Part shown: positions 1 to 5,336 of the stretch, one piece after another
How positions within the stretch are numbered: the first letter of the stretch is position 1
How the letters are laid out: the number at the start of each line of letters is the position of its first letter
Source of the DNA: Deltaproteobacteria bacterium
GTDB lineage: Bacteria; Desulfobacterota; GWC2-55-46
Length of the DNA stretch: 5,622 nt
Reading direction: 5' to 3'
Assembly (NCBI GenBank): GCA_016182705.1
Contig: JACPGA010000299.1
Span: 1 to 5,622, forward strand
Position numbers and translations under genes: made by a program
Notes under the pieces: generated by a model
Databases searched by the model: none
Seen by the model: the letters and a program-made list of their open reading frames with translations, nothing else
Told to the model about the DNA's origin: nothing

Positions 1-391
1 TCCTTTCAGGGGTAATGCCCTCTGAGCTGGAAGTGATCTTCTGCGCCCATCTGGCCGATGTTTTTTCTGATGAGTTTGCCTTGAGATACGCCAGCAGTTC
101 CTTTGACGTCTCGGCGTCAAGGGCCAGGTTCTCGCCGTAGTGCTTGCCGGATTCGTCCATAATTGCCTGCCAGGACCTCGCTGGCAGCAGCCAGGGCTGG
201 TAGAGGAAGTGGCATGACGAGCACTCCTGTTTGTAGAGCGCGTTCTCAGGGGCTTTAGTGAAGGAAGACAGCCTGTTGTGCCTGCTCCTTTCGCGGCCGT
301 TATTGTCGTCATCGGCTGTCGCGGCTCCGGCAAAAAGCCCAAAAGCTAACGCGATGGCCAGTGGAAAAGCGGTCTTTTTTCTGAATGACAT
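1..391 (-). CDS. Diheme cytochrome c (DHC family), stand-alone, 3' end outside window
   Basis: Periplasmic electron-transfer protein of the dihaem cytochrome c (DHC) family. The ATG at 391 is preceded by AAGGAG (402-397) at 5-nt spacing, in the 11-nt gap after the SHP-type gene. The visible 130 codons show a Sec signal peptide (basic start, hydrophobic core about residues 9-25, probable cut near A-T-A-D) and the first heme site C57-S-S-C60-H61. The heme is followed by the family motif LLPARSW (68-74). The reading frame is open to the left edge, so the second heme site expected for the family is not visible. The region around the first heme resembles the C-terminal domain of the cytochrome b fusion two genes upstream: my hand alignment gives about 26 identical of 58. 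It is the last visible gene of the cytochrome operon and probably passes electrons to or from the SHP-type protein. The family assignment is firm; its redox partner is inferred. Confidence 0.88.
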   Translation of the reverse strand, partial: MSFRKKTAFPLAIALAFGLFAGAATADDDNNGRERSRHNRLSSFTKAPENALYKQECSSCHFLYQPWLLPARSWQAIMDESGKHYGENLALDAETSKELLAYLKANSSEKTSARWAQKITSSSEGITPER

Positions 392-402
392 AAGAACTCC
401 TT

Positions 403-819
403 CTATTTAAGAGACATCATATAAGTTATAAAATCGCCTTTTTCCTTTGCCGTGCACTCCCTTTCAAGAACCCATTCGCAGTTGCGCTTGAACCATTTCT
501 CGACCTTTTTGGGGTCTGTGAAACGCTGCTGGTTGGCAACAGGCGAGATCGGCTCAATGACCTTCCCGGCGGTCGTCTTGCCGGGGGTGCCGGGGTTTGC
601 CGTATGGCAGGTGGTGCATGAGCGCTCTTCTTTTTTCTGGGAGTGAATCCTCCTGGCGTTGTAAAGCTTCCTGCCTTCCTCTGCGCTGAAGGCGGCTGCC
701 CCGGCCTCTTTTTTAAGCCCGTCCAGCATCGTGTTCATCGACGCGTTCGGAGCGGCCGCATAGACGCTGGTGGCTAAAAACAAGGCCGATAACGCTGTAA
801 GTCCTTTAACGATTTTCAT
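403..819 (-). CDS. shp: SHP-type monoheme cytochrome c (DUF1924)
   Basis: Small soluble periplasmic c-type cytochrome, 138 residues, of the DUF1924 / sphaeroides heme protein (SHP) type. It has a signal peptide (residues 1-22, ending V-Y-A-A-A) and one heme site C68-T-T-C71-H72. A C-terminal segment, WFKRNC...EREC (about 109-122), contains Asn113 next to Cys114, with Cys122 eight residues on. In characterised SHP an Asn is the displaceable sixth heme ligand, opens on reduction to bind O2 or NO-like ligands, and lies beside a disulfide. The N-C-x7-C arrangement here fits that, but the correspondence is inferred from memory of the family. I chose the ATG at 819 because AGGAGG (830-825) is 5 nt upstream; an in-frame TTG at 822 would be only 2 nt from it. 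The gene sits between the cytochrome b-DHC fusion and a free DHC gene with 11-nt gaps, the partner set known for SHP. The physiological substrate is not shown. Confidence 0.87.
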   Translation of the reverse strand: MKIVKGLTALSALFLATSVYAAAPNASMNTMLDGLKKEAGAAAFSAEEGRKLYNARRIHSQKKEERSCTTCHTANPGTPGKTTAGKVIEPISPVANQQRFTDPKKVEKWFKRNCEWVLERECTAKEKGDFITYMMSLK

Positions 820-824
820 CAATT

Positions 825-830
825 CCTCCT
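825..830 (-). promoter_or_regulatory. Shine-Dalgarno deciding the SHP start
   Basis: AGGAGG on the minus strand lies 5 nt before the ATG at 819 and only 2 nt before an in-frame TTG at 822, so it favours the ATG. It begins immediately after the stop codon of the upstream cytochrome b gene (831-833), so translation of the two genes is probably coupled. Confidence 0.75.
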
Positions 831-1955
831 TTATCCCCTGGGGACCGATATGTCCCTGTCCTCAAAAGAGCCTGATGGCGCGCCCGGGTGGCAGGCCGCG
901 CAGTTTGTCCTGCTCGAGACGGCTTTCCGTGAGTATACCTCGTTGCCGATATCCGAATGCTTTTCTTTCCAATACGTTGTTTCAGTTATCCTGAGCGGAG
1001 CCGCGTCTCCTATGGAGCTGATTATCTTTTTAGATGGTTCGGAAAAGGCCCGTTCAGCCGACGAAGCCACAAGCCATTTAGATATCTCCGAAGTCGTCTC
1101 TTCCGGCAGTGACGCGTCGTCGCCGAAGTGTTCTCCAAGGCCTGCCATCAGTTTCTCCCACGACCTCGCCGGAAGCAGGGTCGGGCTGAAAGCGTTGTGG
1201 CATGAGCCGCACTCTTCCTCGTAGACCATGTTTCTCTCGATGGCGCGCGGGCCGCCTTCGCCTTCAACAAGGGCCGGTGTATGGCCGGAGGCCTGCCTTT
1301 CTCCGGGGATAACCAACAGTATAGCGCCAGCCGTAACAGCCGCGAAAAGGACGAAAGCGGTTTTTTTCAACAACGGTCTTTCTGCGACAGCTTCCACGCG
1401 GCCTTCAACCGTTTTTTTACCGGTCAGCATCGAGAGAATGAGCCCTTCTTTCCATATGATATCGTGCAGGAGCGCGGCCGCCACATGGATGGCGGCGAGA
1501 GCCAGGAAGGAATACGCGGCTATGAAGTGTACGGCTCCGGCTGTTTCAGCTGTCTCGAAACTGAATACGCCGACCAGCGGCCCTTTCATCTCTTCGCCTG
1601 AATATACGATAATGCCTGTCGCGCCAAGGACAGCCGTCAAGCTCAGCATGACTATGACTGCCCAGCCCACGGCCGGGTTATGTCCGGGGTATCTGGCCGG
1701 GTTGAGCCTCATAAGGCCGGACAGAAACCCCTTTACATCGGCCCATCCTCTTACAAAACCGCTGAACCTCGCGCTGCGGTTTCCTGAAAAGCCCCACACT
1801 ACCCTGAAGGCCACGAGAGCGAAAGCCGCCGCCCCTGCCAGGAGATGGTAATCTAAGAACCACTCCCGCGTTGAAGCAGCGAAGGCGACTATGAGCGCGG
1901 CCGCGAACGACCAGTGGAAAAGACGCGTGGGAAGATCCCAGATATTATCTTTCAT
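831..1955 (-). CDS. Cytochrome b561-type membrane protein fused to a diheme cytochrome c domain
   Basis: Membrane-anchored electron-transfer protein of 374 residues with two parts. Residues 1-217 are a Ni-Fe-hydrogenase/b561-type cytochrome b. It opens with the family motif WDLPTRLFHW (6-15) and has five likely membrane spans (about 14-28, 36-56, 98-118, 143-164, 198-217). His14, His37, His143 and His157 are candidate b-heme ligands. The C-terminal part (about 218-374) is a complete DHC domain in the periplasm, with heme sites C249-G-S-C252-H253 and C352-A-A-C355-H356 and the LLPARSW motif (260-266). The likely role is to take electrons from membrane quinol and deliver them through its own c-hemes to the SHP-type cytochrome encoded next. 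GAGG (1965-1962) lies 6 nt before the ATG at 1955. The domains are clear by eye; electron direction and partners are inferred. The fusion is notable because a separate DHC gene is also present in the operon. Confidence 0.9.
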   Translation of the reverse strand: MKDNIWDLPTRLFHWSFAAALIVAFAASTREWFLDYHLLAGAAAFALVAFRVVWGFSGNRSARFSGFVRGWADVKGFLSGLMRLNPARYPGHNPAVGWAVIVMLSLTAVLGATGIIVYSGEEMKGPLVGVFSFETAETAGAVHFIAAYSFLALAAIHVAAALLHDIIWKEGLILSMLTGKKTVEGRVEAVAERPLLKKTAFVLFAAVTAGAILLVIPGERQASGHTPALVEGEGGPRAIERNMVYEEECGSCHNAFSPTLLPARSWEKLMAGLGEHFGDDASLPEETTSEISKWLVASSAERAFSEPSKKIISSIGDAAPLRITETTYWKEKHSDIGNEVYSRKAVSSRTNCAACHPGAPSGSFEDRDISVPRG

Positions 1956-1978
1956 TTACAACCTCACACTAACCGGAA

Positions 1979-2007
1979 GTTGAAAAGCCATTCGCGGGCT
2001 TTTCAAC
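1979..2007 (-). other. Perfect 11-bp stem-loop upstream of the cytochrome b gene
   Basis: GTTGAAAAGCC (1979-1989) and GGCTTTTCAAC (1997-2007) are perfect inverted repeats around a 7-nt loop. It lies between the stop of the 35-codon ORF and the cytochrome b start. It could be a weak terminator or attenuator, an RNA-processing stem, or a member of a dispersed palindrome family. The T residues lie inside the stem and only TTTT precedes CAAC, so it is not a typical strong terminator. Confidence 0.6.
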
Positions 2008-2012
2008 GCTAT

Positions 2013-2034
2013 CTGGCCTGAGTAATTCAGCCAG
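2013..2034 (-). other. Second stem-loop, one bulged base
   Basis: CTGGCCTGA (2013-2021) can pair with TCAGCCAG (2027-2034) around the loop GTAAT, giving 8 bp with one bulged C. It stands 5 nt from the 11-bp hairpin. Together they form a tandem hairpin pair in the transcript between the small ORF and the cytochrome b gene. No function can be read from the sequence. Confidence 0.4.
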
Positions 2035-2046
2035 CATGGTCATGTC

Positions 2047-2154
2047 TTAAAAAAGAGAAGACCATGAAAAAGCAACGCTCGATACGAATACCGCCACAGA
2101 GATGACAAAAGCGCTGAGTGTCAACAGGTCCAACATGCCGAAGTTCCCTGCCAT
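2047..2154 (-). CDS. 35-residue single-span membrane protein, unrecognised
   Basis: Small ORF that conventional length cut-offs would miss. It has an ATG at 2154, 35 codons and TAA at 2049-2047. A strong Shine-Dalgarno, AAGGAGG (2165-2159), lies 4 nt upstream. The product begins MAGNFGMLDL and continues as one uninterrupted hydrophobic helix (about residues 8-29, rich in Val, Ser, Phe and Ala), ending SWSSLF. There are no charged residues except Asp9. It reads in the same direction as the cytochrome operon, 91 nt before the cytochrome b start, and has a plausible TATAAT box upstream. It could be a tiny accessory subunit of the cytochrome b complex, in the manner of the small subunits of other respiratory oxidases, or a leader peptide. 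I do not recognise a family. The evidence for translation is the ribosome-binding site, the clean hydrophobic composition and the position; homologue conservation is untested. Confidence 0.6.
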   Translation of the reverse strand: MAGNFGMLDLLTLSAFVISVAVFVSSVAFSWSSLF

Positions 2155-2182
2155 AAGGCCTCCTTGAAAAACCGTTTCTTAG

Positions 2183-2201
2183 TAAAGCGGGTCCCGTTTT
2201 A
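2183..2201. promoter_or_regulatory. 19-bp near-perfect inverted repeat, candidate operator or leader hairpin
   Basis: TAAAGCGGG (2183-2191), a central T, then CCCGTTTTA (2193-2201): 8 of 9 positions pair, and the odd one (G2187/T2197) could be a G-U wobble in plus-sense RNA. It lies directly downstream, in the minus direction, of the TATAAT at 2214-2209. It would overlap the transcription start and leader of the cytochrome operon. This suits either an operator site or a 5' leader hairpin. It does not look like an FNR or CRP box. Confidence 0.4.
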
Positions 2202-2208
2202 TGGCATC

Positions 2209-2214
2209 ATTATA
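2209..2214 (-). promoter_or_regulatory. Candidate -10 box for the cytochrome operon
   Basis: A perfect TATAAT on the minus strand lies in the AT-richest part of the divergent region, 55 nt before the small ORF. No good -35 box is found at 16-18 nt; the 17-nt position reads TATTCT. If used, it may need an activator, as is common for respiratory genes controlled by electron acceptors. This is a composition-based guess. Confidence 0.35.
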
Positions 2215-2305
2215 TAAATCACTGAATTAAGAGAATATTAAAGAGCTTCGCAACAAAAGTGTAACTAAGGGAACCAGCTTGAGTGGCAAATGTATGCGTT
2301 ACTCA

Positions 2306-2335
2306 TTGACAAACGCAACTAAGTTGCATTAAACT
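2306..2335 (+). promoter_or_regulatory. Predicted promoter of the zur-znuACB operon
   Basis: A perfect -35 TTGACA (2306-2311) is followed after 18 nt by TAAACT (2330-2335), a 4-of-6 match to the -10 consensus. The predicted start would be around 2342, only a few bases before the zur ATG at 2345. That implies a leaderless or nearly leaderless transcript, unless a different promoter is used. The spacer contains the palindromic operator. Confidence 0.5.
2312..2330. promoter_or_regulatory. Candidate Zur operator (palindrome in the zur promoter)
   Basis: GCAACT-A-AGTTGC (2315-2327) is a perfect 13-bp palindrome. It extends through one mismatched pair to AA/TT at the ends, 19 bp in all. It sits between the -35 and -10 elements in front of the Fur-family gene, the classic arrangement of a Fur/Zur box for autorepression. 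A second, wider inverted repeat overlaps it: TGCGTT (2295-2300) with AACGCA (2312-2317), spaced by 11 bp and enclosing the -35 box. Binding is inferred from the symmetry and position. Confidence 0.6.
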
Positions 2336-2344
2336 TAAGGTCCA

Positions 2345-2782
2345 ATGAAAACAAAAGAAAACTCTGAAGAGATCCTGTCCTCCCTGGCAAACGAGGGGTT
2401 CCGGATAACCAGGCTCAGGAAGGCCATCATAGGTGTGTTTACCGGCAACGGGCTGCCCATGTCCGCTGACGAGCTGATGGAGATCCTGCGCTCTGGGAAT
2501 ACTGCCTTCAACAAGACGACCGTGTACAGGGAGATAAGCTTCCTCAAGGAACGGGGCGTTATCCAGGAGATACAGTTCCTGCACGAAAGGGTAAAAAGGT
2601 ACGAGCTGGCTTCCCTTGAGCACCACCATCATCTTGTATGCCTCAGGTGCAACAGGGTCGAGGACATAGTCCTTGAAAACGACCTGGCCGAACAAGAGCG
2701 GTCAATATTGAATTCAAAAGGGTTCAAGGTGACAAACCACATGCTTGAATTCCACGGCATATGCCGGGGCTGCCACTCATGA
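2345..2782 (+). CDS. zur: Fur-family metalloregulator, probably zinc uptake regulator Zur
   Basis: Cytoplasmic DNA-binding repressor of 145 residues, the usual Fur/Zur size. The N-terminal winged-helix domain (about 1-85) contains the recognition-helix segment FNKTTVYREISFL (55-67). The dimerisation/metal domain has the HHHH cluster (93-96), C99-L-R-C102, His132, His137 and C140-R-G-C143. The two CxxC pairs form the Cys4 structural zinc site, and the histidines supply the regulatory site. Fur, Zur and PerR are hard to separate by motif; the Zur call rests on its position as first gene of a zinc ABC importer operon and on the zinc-type ligands of that importer. ATG 2345 is preceded by AAGG (2337-2340) at 4 nt. 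Its TGA overlaps the znuA start as ATGA. It probably represses its own promoter through the palindrome at 2312-2330 when zinc is sufficient. Confidence 0.88.
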   Translation: MKTKENSEEILSSLANEGFRITRLRKAIIGVFTGNGLPMSADELMEILRSGNTAFNKTTVYREISFLKERGVIQEIQFLHERVKRYELASLEHHHHLVCLRCNRVEDIVLENDLAEQERSILNSKGFKVTNHMLEFHGICRGCHS

Positions 2783-3732
2783 GAAAAGCGGTCCTTTTCA
2801 TAGCCGGTCTCGCGATAGTCTCCGGCATCGCCATTTTGCTGTTCACCTTCGCCATTAAAGATAAGCCGGAAAGCGGCAGGAAACTTACCGTAGCGGCGAG
2901 CTTCTATCCGCTTGCCCACTTAGCTCAAAAAGCAGCCGGGCAGGATATAGAGGTGTACATGATAACTCCGGCTGGCGCGGAGTCGCACGACTTCGAGCCT
3001 ACGCCCAGGGATATAAGAAAGGTACGCAATTCAGACATCTTCATCTATAACGGCGCGGGCCTTGACCCGTGGGCCGAAAGGGTCGCGCCCACAGTGGAAC
3101 AGGCAGGCGTGAAGACTATCGAAATGACATCCCATTTCAGCCTGATGAGCGTTGAAAAGGATGAACATGGCCATGAAGAGGATGGCCATGGCCACGAGGA
3201 CGGGGCCTTTGACCCGCACATCTGGCTCGACCCGCTCTTGTCTATAGAACAGGTAACGCTCATAGGCGAAGCGCTTGCCGCTGTTGACCCGGCTAACGCG
3301 GCTTCGTACCAATCCCGTTCCAGCCAGTACGCAAATGAACTCAAGCAGCTGCACGAAGAGTTCAGTAAAGGGCTCTCAAACTGCGGGACAAGGGACCTCA
3401 TCGTAGCCCATGACGCGTTCAGCTATCTCGCGAAAAGGTACAACTTGAACATAATACCTGTAACCGGCGTATTTTCAGGCGAAGAGCCCTCGCCCAAGCG
3501 CATTGCCGAAGTGGCAAGGCTGGCCAGGGAAAAATCTATCAGGTACATATTCTTCGAGCCGCTCGCGAGCCCGAAGATAGCTGAGACCATCGCCAGAGAG
3601 ACAGGGGCCGAGGTTCTGGAACTGAACCCTCTTGAAAGCCTGACAAAAGAGGAAGCGGCGGCAGGGAAGGATTATATCTCTATCATGCGCGCCAACCTCG
3701 CTAACTTGAGAAAGGCTCTCCAGTGCATATGA
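2779..3732 (+). CDS. znuA: Periplasmic zinc-binding protein of ABC importer, ZnuA type
   Basis: Cluster A-I (TroA/ZnuA) solute-binding protein of 317 residues that captures Zn2+ and hands it to the permease. The N-terminus is a hydrophobic signal or anchor (4-26) without a lipobox Cys. Expected ligands are His70 (in AESHDFEPT), His147 (in DPHIWLDP), His211 (in VAHDAFSYL) and probably Glu286 (in LNPLE). His at the third position, where manganese-binding homologues have Glu, and LNPLE in place of LDPLG, match the His3Glu zinc set of AdcA-like proteins. A His/acid-rich loop, EHGHEEDGHGHED (129-141), between the first two ligands is typical of zinc-specific members. I chose the ATG at 2779 because it forms ATGA with the zur stop and starts a normal signal sequence; an in-frame ATG at 2761 would add six residues inside zur. 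Its stop overlaps the start of znuC. Confidence 0.93.
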   Translation: MRKAVLFIAGLAIVSGIAILLFTFAIKDKPESGRKLTVAASFYPLAHLAQKAAGQDIEVYMITPAGAESHDFEPTPRDIRKVRNSDIFIYNGAGLDPWAERVAPTVEQAGVKTIEMTSHFSLMSVEKDEHGHEEDGHGHEDGAFDPHIWLDPLLSIEQVTLIGEALAAVDPANAASYQSRSSQYANELKQLHEEFSKGLSNCGTRDLIVAHDAFSYLAKRYNLNIIPVTGVFSGEEPSPKRIAEVARLAREKSIRYIFFEPLASPKIAETIARETGAEVLELNPLESLTKEEAAAGKDYISIMRANLANLRKALQCI

Positions 3733-4481
3733 CCGGACCAAAAACCTGCATAGAGGTCAAAGAGGTTAGCTTCAGCTATAACGGCAACCCCATCCTCCAG
3801 GACATCTCCTTTGATGTGCAGGAAGGCGAATACCTCGGCATCATCGGGCCTAACGGCGGCGGCAAGACGACCCTTTTCAAGGTCATACTCGGCCTCTTGA
3901 AGCCCCAGACCGGAGAGGTCAGAATATACGGCGAGCCGCTGGAGAGCTTCAAGCGCAAGCACCTTATAGGCTATGTCCCCCAGAGGTCGATCTCTGATTA
4001 CTACTTCCCCGCGACCGTCGAAGAGGTCGTCAGAAGCGGCAGGACCGCGCGGCTCGGCCTCTTTAAGCGCATCTCAAAAGAAGACGCCAGCGCTATCGAG
4101 AAGGTGATGGAAGTAACTGATGTGGCGAAGCTCAGGGACAGGCTCATAGGCCAGATATCAGGCGGAGAGCGCCAGAGGGTTTTTATAGCAAGGGCGCTGG
4201 CGAGCGAACCGAAGATACTGATACTCGACGAGCCGGATGTAGGCGTAGACGTCACCGCGCAGGAGAAGTTCTATTCGTTCCTCGAAGACCTGAACAGCAA
4301 CACCGGGATTACAATACTCCTCATATCCCACGACATCGATGTGGTCGCGCATCAGGCAAAGACCATCCTGTGCCTCAACAGGCGCCTTGTCTGCCACGGG
4401 CCTCCAAGGGATTTCATCACAGAGGATTATATGCAGAAACTTTACGGCAAAAAGGTAAGGTTCATACTGCACGGACACTGA
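3729..4481 (+). CDS. znuC: Zinc ABC importer ATPase, ZnuC type
   Basis: Cytoplasmic ATPase that powers zinc import, 250 residues, normal length. It has Walker A GPNGGGKT (40-47), Q-loop Gln85, signature ISGGERQR (143-150), Walker B ILILDEPD (163-170) with catalytic Glu168, and switch His201. GVD after Walker B and the overall size fit the metal-chelate ATPases of the ZnuC/MntB group. The ATG at 3729 overlaps the znuA TGA as ATGA, the same coupling seen between zur and znuA. A GTG at 3723 in the same frame is an alternative: AAAGG (3711-3715) lies 7 nt from the GTG but 13 nt from the ATG, and it would add two residues. The signature has Glu where many ATPases have Gln (SGGE), which is acceptable in this family. 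The product ends HGH. The metal specificity comes from the neighbours. Confidence 0.93.
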   Translation: MTGPKTCIEVKEVSFSYNGNPILQDISFDVQEGEYLGIIGPNGGGKTTLFKVILGLLKPQTGEVRIYGEPLESFKRKHLIGYVPQRSISDYYFPATVEEVVRSGRTARLGLFKRISKEDASAIEKVMEVTDVAKLRDRLIGQISGGERQRVFIARALASEPKILILDEPDVGVDVTAQEKFYSFLEDLNSNTGITILLISHDIDVVAHQAKTILCLNRRLVCHGPPRDFITEDYMQKLYGKKVRFILHGH

Positions 4482-4519
4482 ACACGGCTGGAACTGACGG
4501 CGGGGTAAAGGGACTTTAG

Positions 4520-5323
4520 ATGAGGCCTGAGATATTCGAACTCGAATTCATGAGGCGGGCCTTTGTGGCGGGCCTGCTCATCTCCATTATCGTGCCGATA
4601 ATAGGCACATTCCTGGTGGTGCGCAGGTACTCGTTAATGGCGGACACGCTCGCGCATGTCTCTCTGGTGGGGGTGGCTGTTGGAGTGCTCACGAAGACGC
4701 AGCCGGTCATCGCGGCTGTTATCGCCTCTACTGTCGCGGCTGTTCTGATCGAGCGTCTCCGGGGACTTAAAAAGCTTTTCGCCGAATCTATACTTGCAAT
4801 ATTCCTTTCAGGCAGCCTCGCCGTGGCGGTCGTCATCATAAGCATGGCCAAGGGCTTCAACGTAGACCTTCTCAGTTATCTTTTCGGAAGCATATCGACG
4901 ATAGGCGGCGTCGACCTGTTTCTGCTCGCCGTGCTCTTCGTGCTTGTTTTGGCCTCTGTCGCCCTGTTCTATAAAGAATTCTTCCTGGTCTCGTTTGACG
5001 AAGAGTTCGCGGAAGCGAGCGGCGTCAAAGCAAGGGCCCTTAACCTGTTCATAGTAATACTTGCCGCCGTGACGGTCTCTCTTGCCATGCGCATAGTCGG
5101 AATACTCCTCATAGGCGCGCTCATGGTCATACCTGTCGTGACCGCAAGGCAGTTCGAGCTGAGCTTCAGGAATACCATACTTGTCTCGATCTCCTTCTCC
5201 CTCGTCTCAGTCATCTCCGGGCTTTTTCTTTCCTATTATTTCGACCTCGCCAGCGGAGGGACTATAGTTCTCGTCTCTCTGGCAATCTTCCTTGCTTCGT
5301 TAGCTATAAACAGACCTGAGTAA
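4520..5323 (+). CDS. znuB: Zinc ABC importer permease, ZnuB type (ABC-3 family)
   Basis: Inner-membrane channel subunit of the zinc importer, 267 residues, normal for the ABC-3 (ZnuB/TroC/MntB) family. It is hydrophobic, with roughly eight spans, including about 13-34, 45-58, 62-78, 92-110, 131-150, 175-190, 193-209 and 220-240, and a final one at 247-263. Family motifs visible are DTLAHVSLVGVAVG (42-55), the cytoplasmic FDEEFAEASGVKARALN (159-175) that contacts the ATPase, and VGILLIGALMVIPVVTA (193-209). It starts 38 nt after znuC with its own ribosome-binding site (AAAGGG about 7 nt before ATG 4520), so it is not ATGA-coupled like the preceding pairs. It is the last gene of the operon. A palindromic repeat follows 13 nt after the stop. 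Confidence 0.93.
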   Translation: MRPEIFELEFMRRAFVAGLLISIIVPIIGTFLVVRRYSLMADTLAHVSLVGVAVGVLTKTQPVIAAVIASTVAAVLIERLRGLKKLFAESILAIFLSGSLAVAVVIISMAKGFNVDLLSYLFGSISTIGGVDLFLLAVLFVLVLASVALFYKEFFLVSFDEEFAEASGVKARALNLFIVILAAVTVSLAMRIVGILLIGALMVIPVVTARQFELSFRNTILVSISFSLVSVISGLFLSYYFDLASGGTIVLVSLAIFLASLAINRPE

Positions 5324-5336
5324 ACGCTTCCTTATT

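Noticed and set aside
1228..1851. Long plus-strand open frame of 207 codons inside the cytochrome b gene
   Set aside because: It is antisense to a clear cytochrome b coding region, and its product has low-complexity Ser/Pro/Ala/Arg content typical of a GC-rich shadow frame.
1969..2043. 24-codon minus-strand ORF starting ATGACCATG between the small ORF and cytochrome b
   Set aside because: It has no ribosome-binding site and is built largely from the two hairpins; its composition does not look coding.
2064..2105. 13-codon plus-strand ORF starting ATGAAAAAG
   Set aside because: It is very short, lies antisense to the better supported 35-codon ORF, and has no continuation.
2284..2298. TGGCAAATGTATGC, sigma-54-like element
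   Set aside because: The GG and GC dinucleotides are 9 nt apart instead of 10, and the -12 part lacks TTGC.
2761..2778. ATG at 2761 as the znuA start
   Set aside because: It would place six extra residues (MPGLPL) before the signal sequence and overlap zur by 22 nt; the ATG at 2779 forms a standard ATGA coupling.
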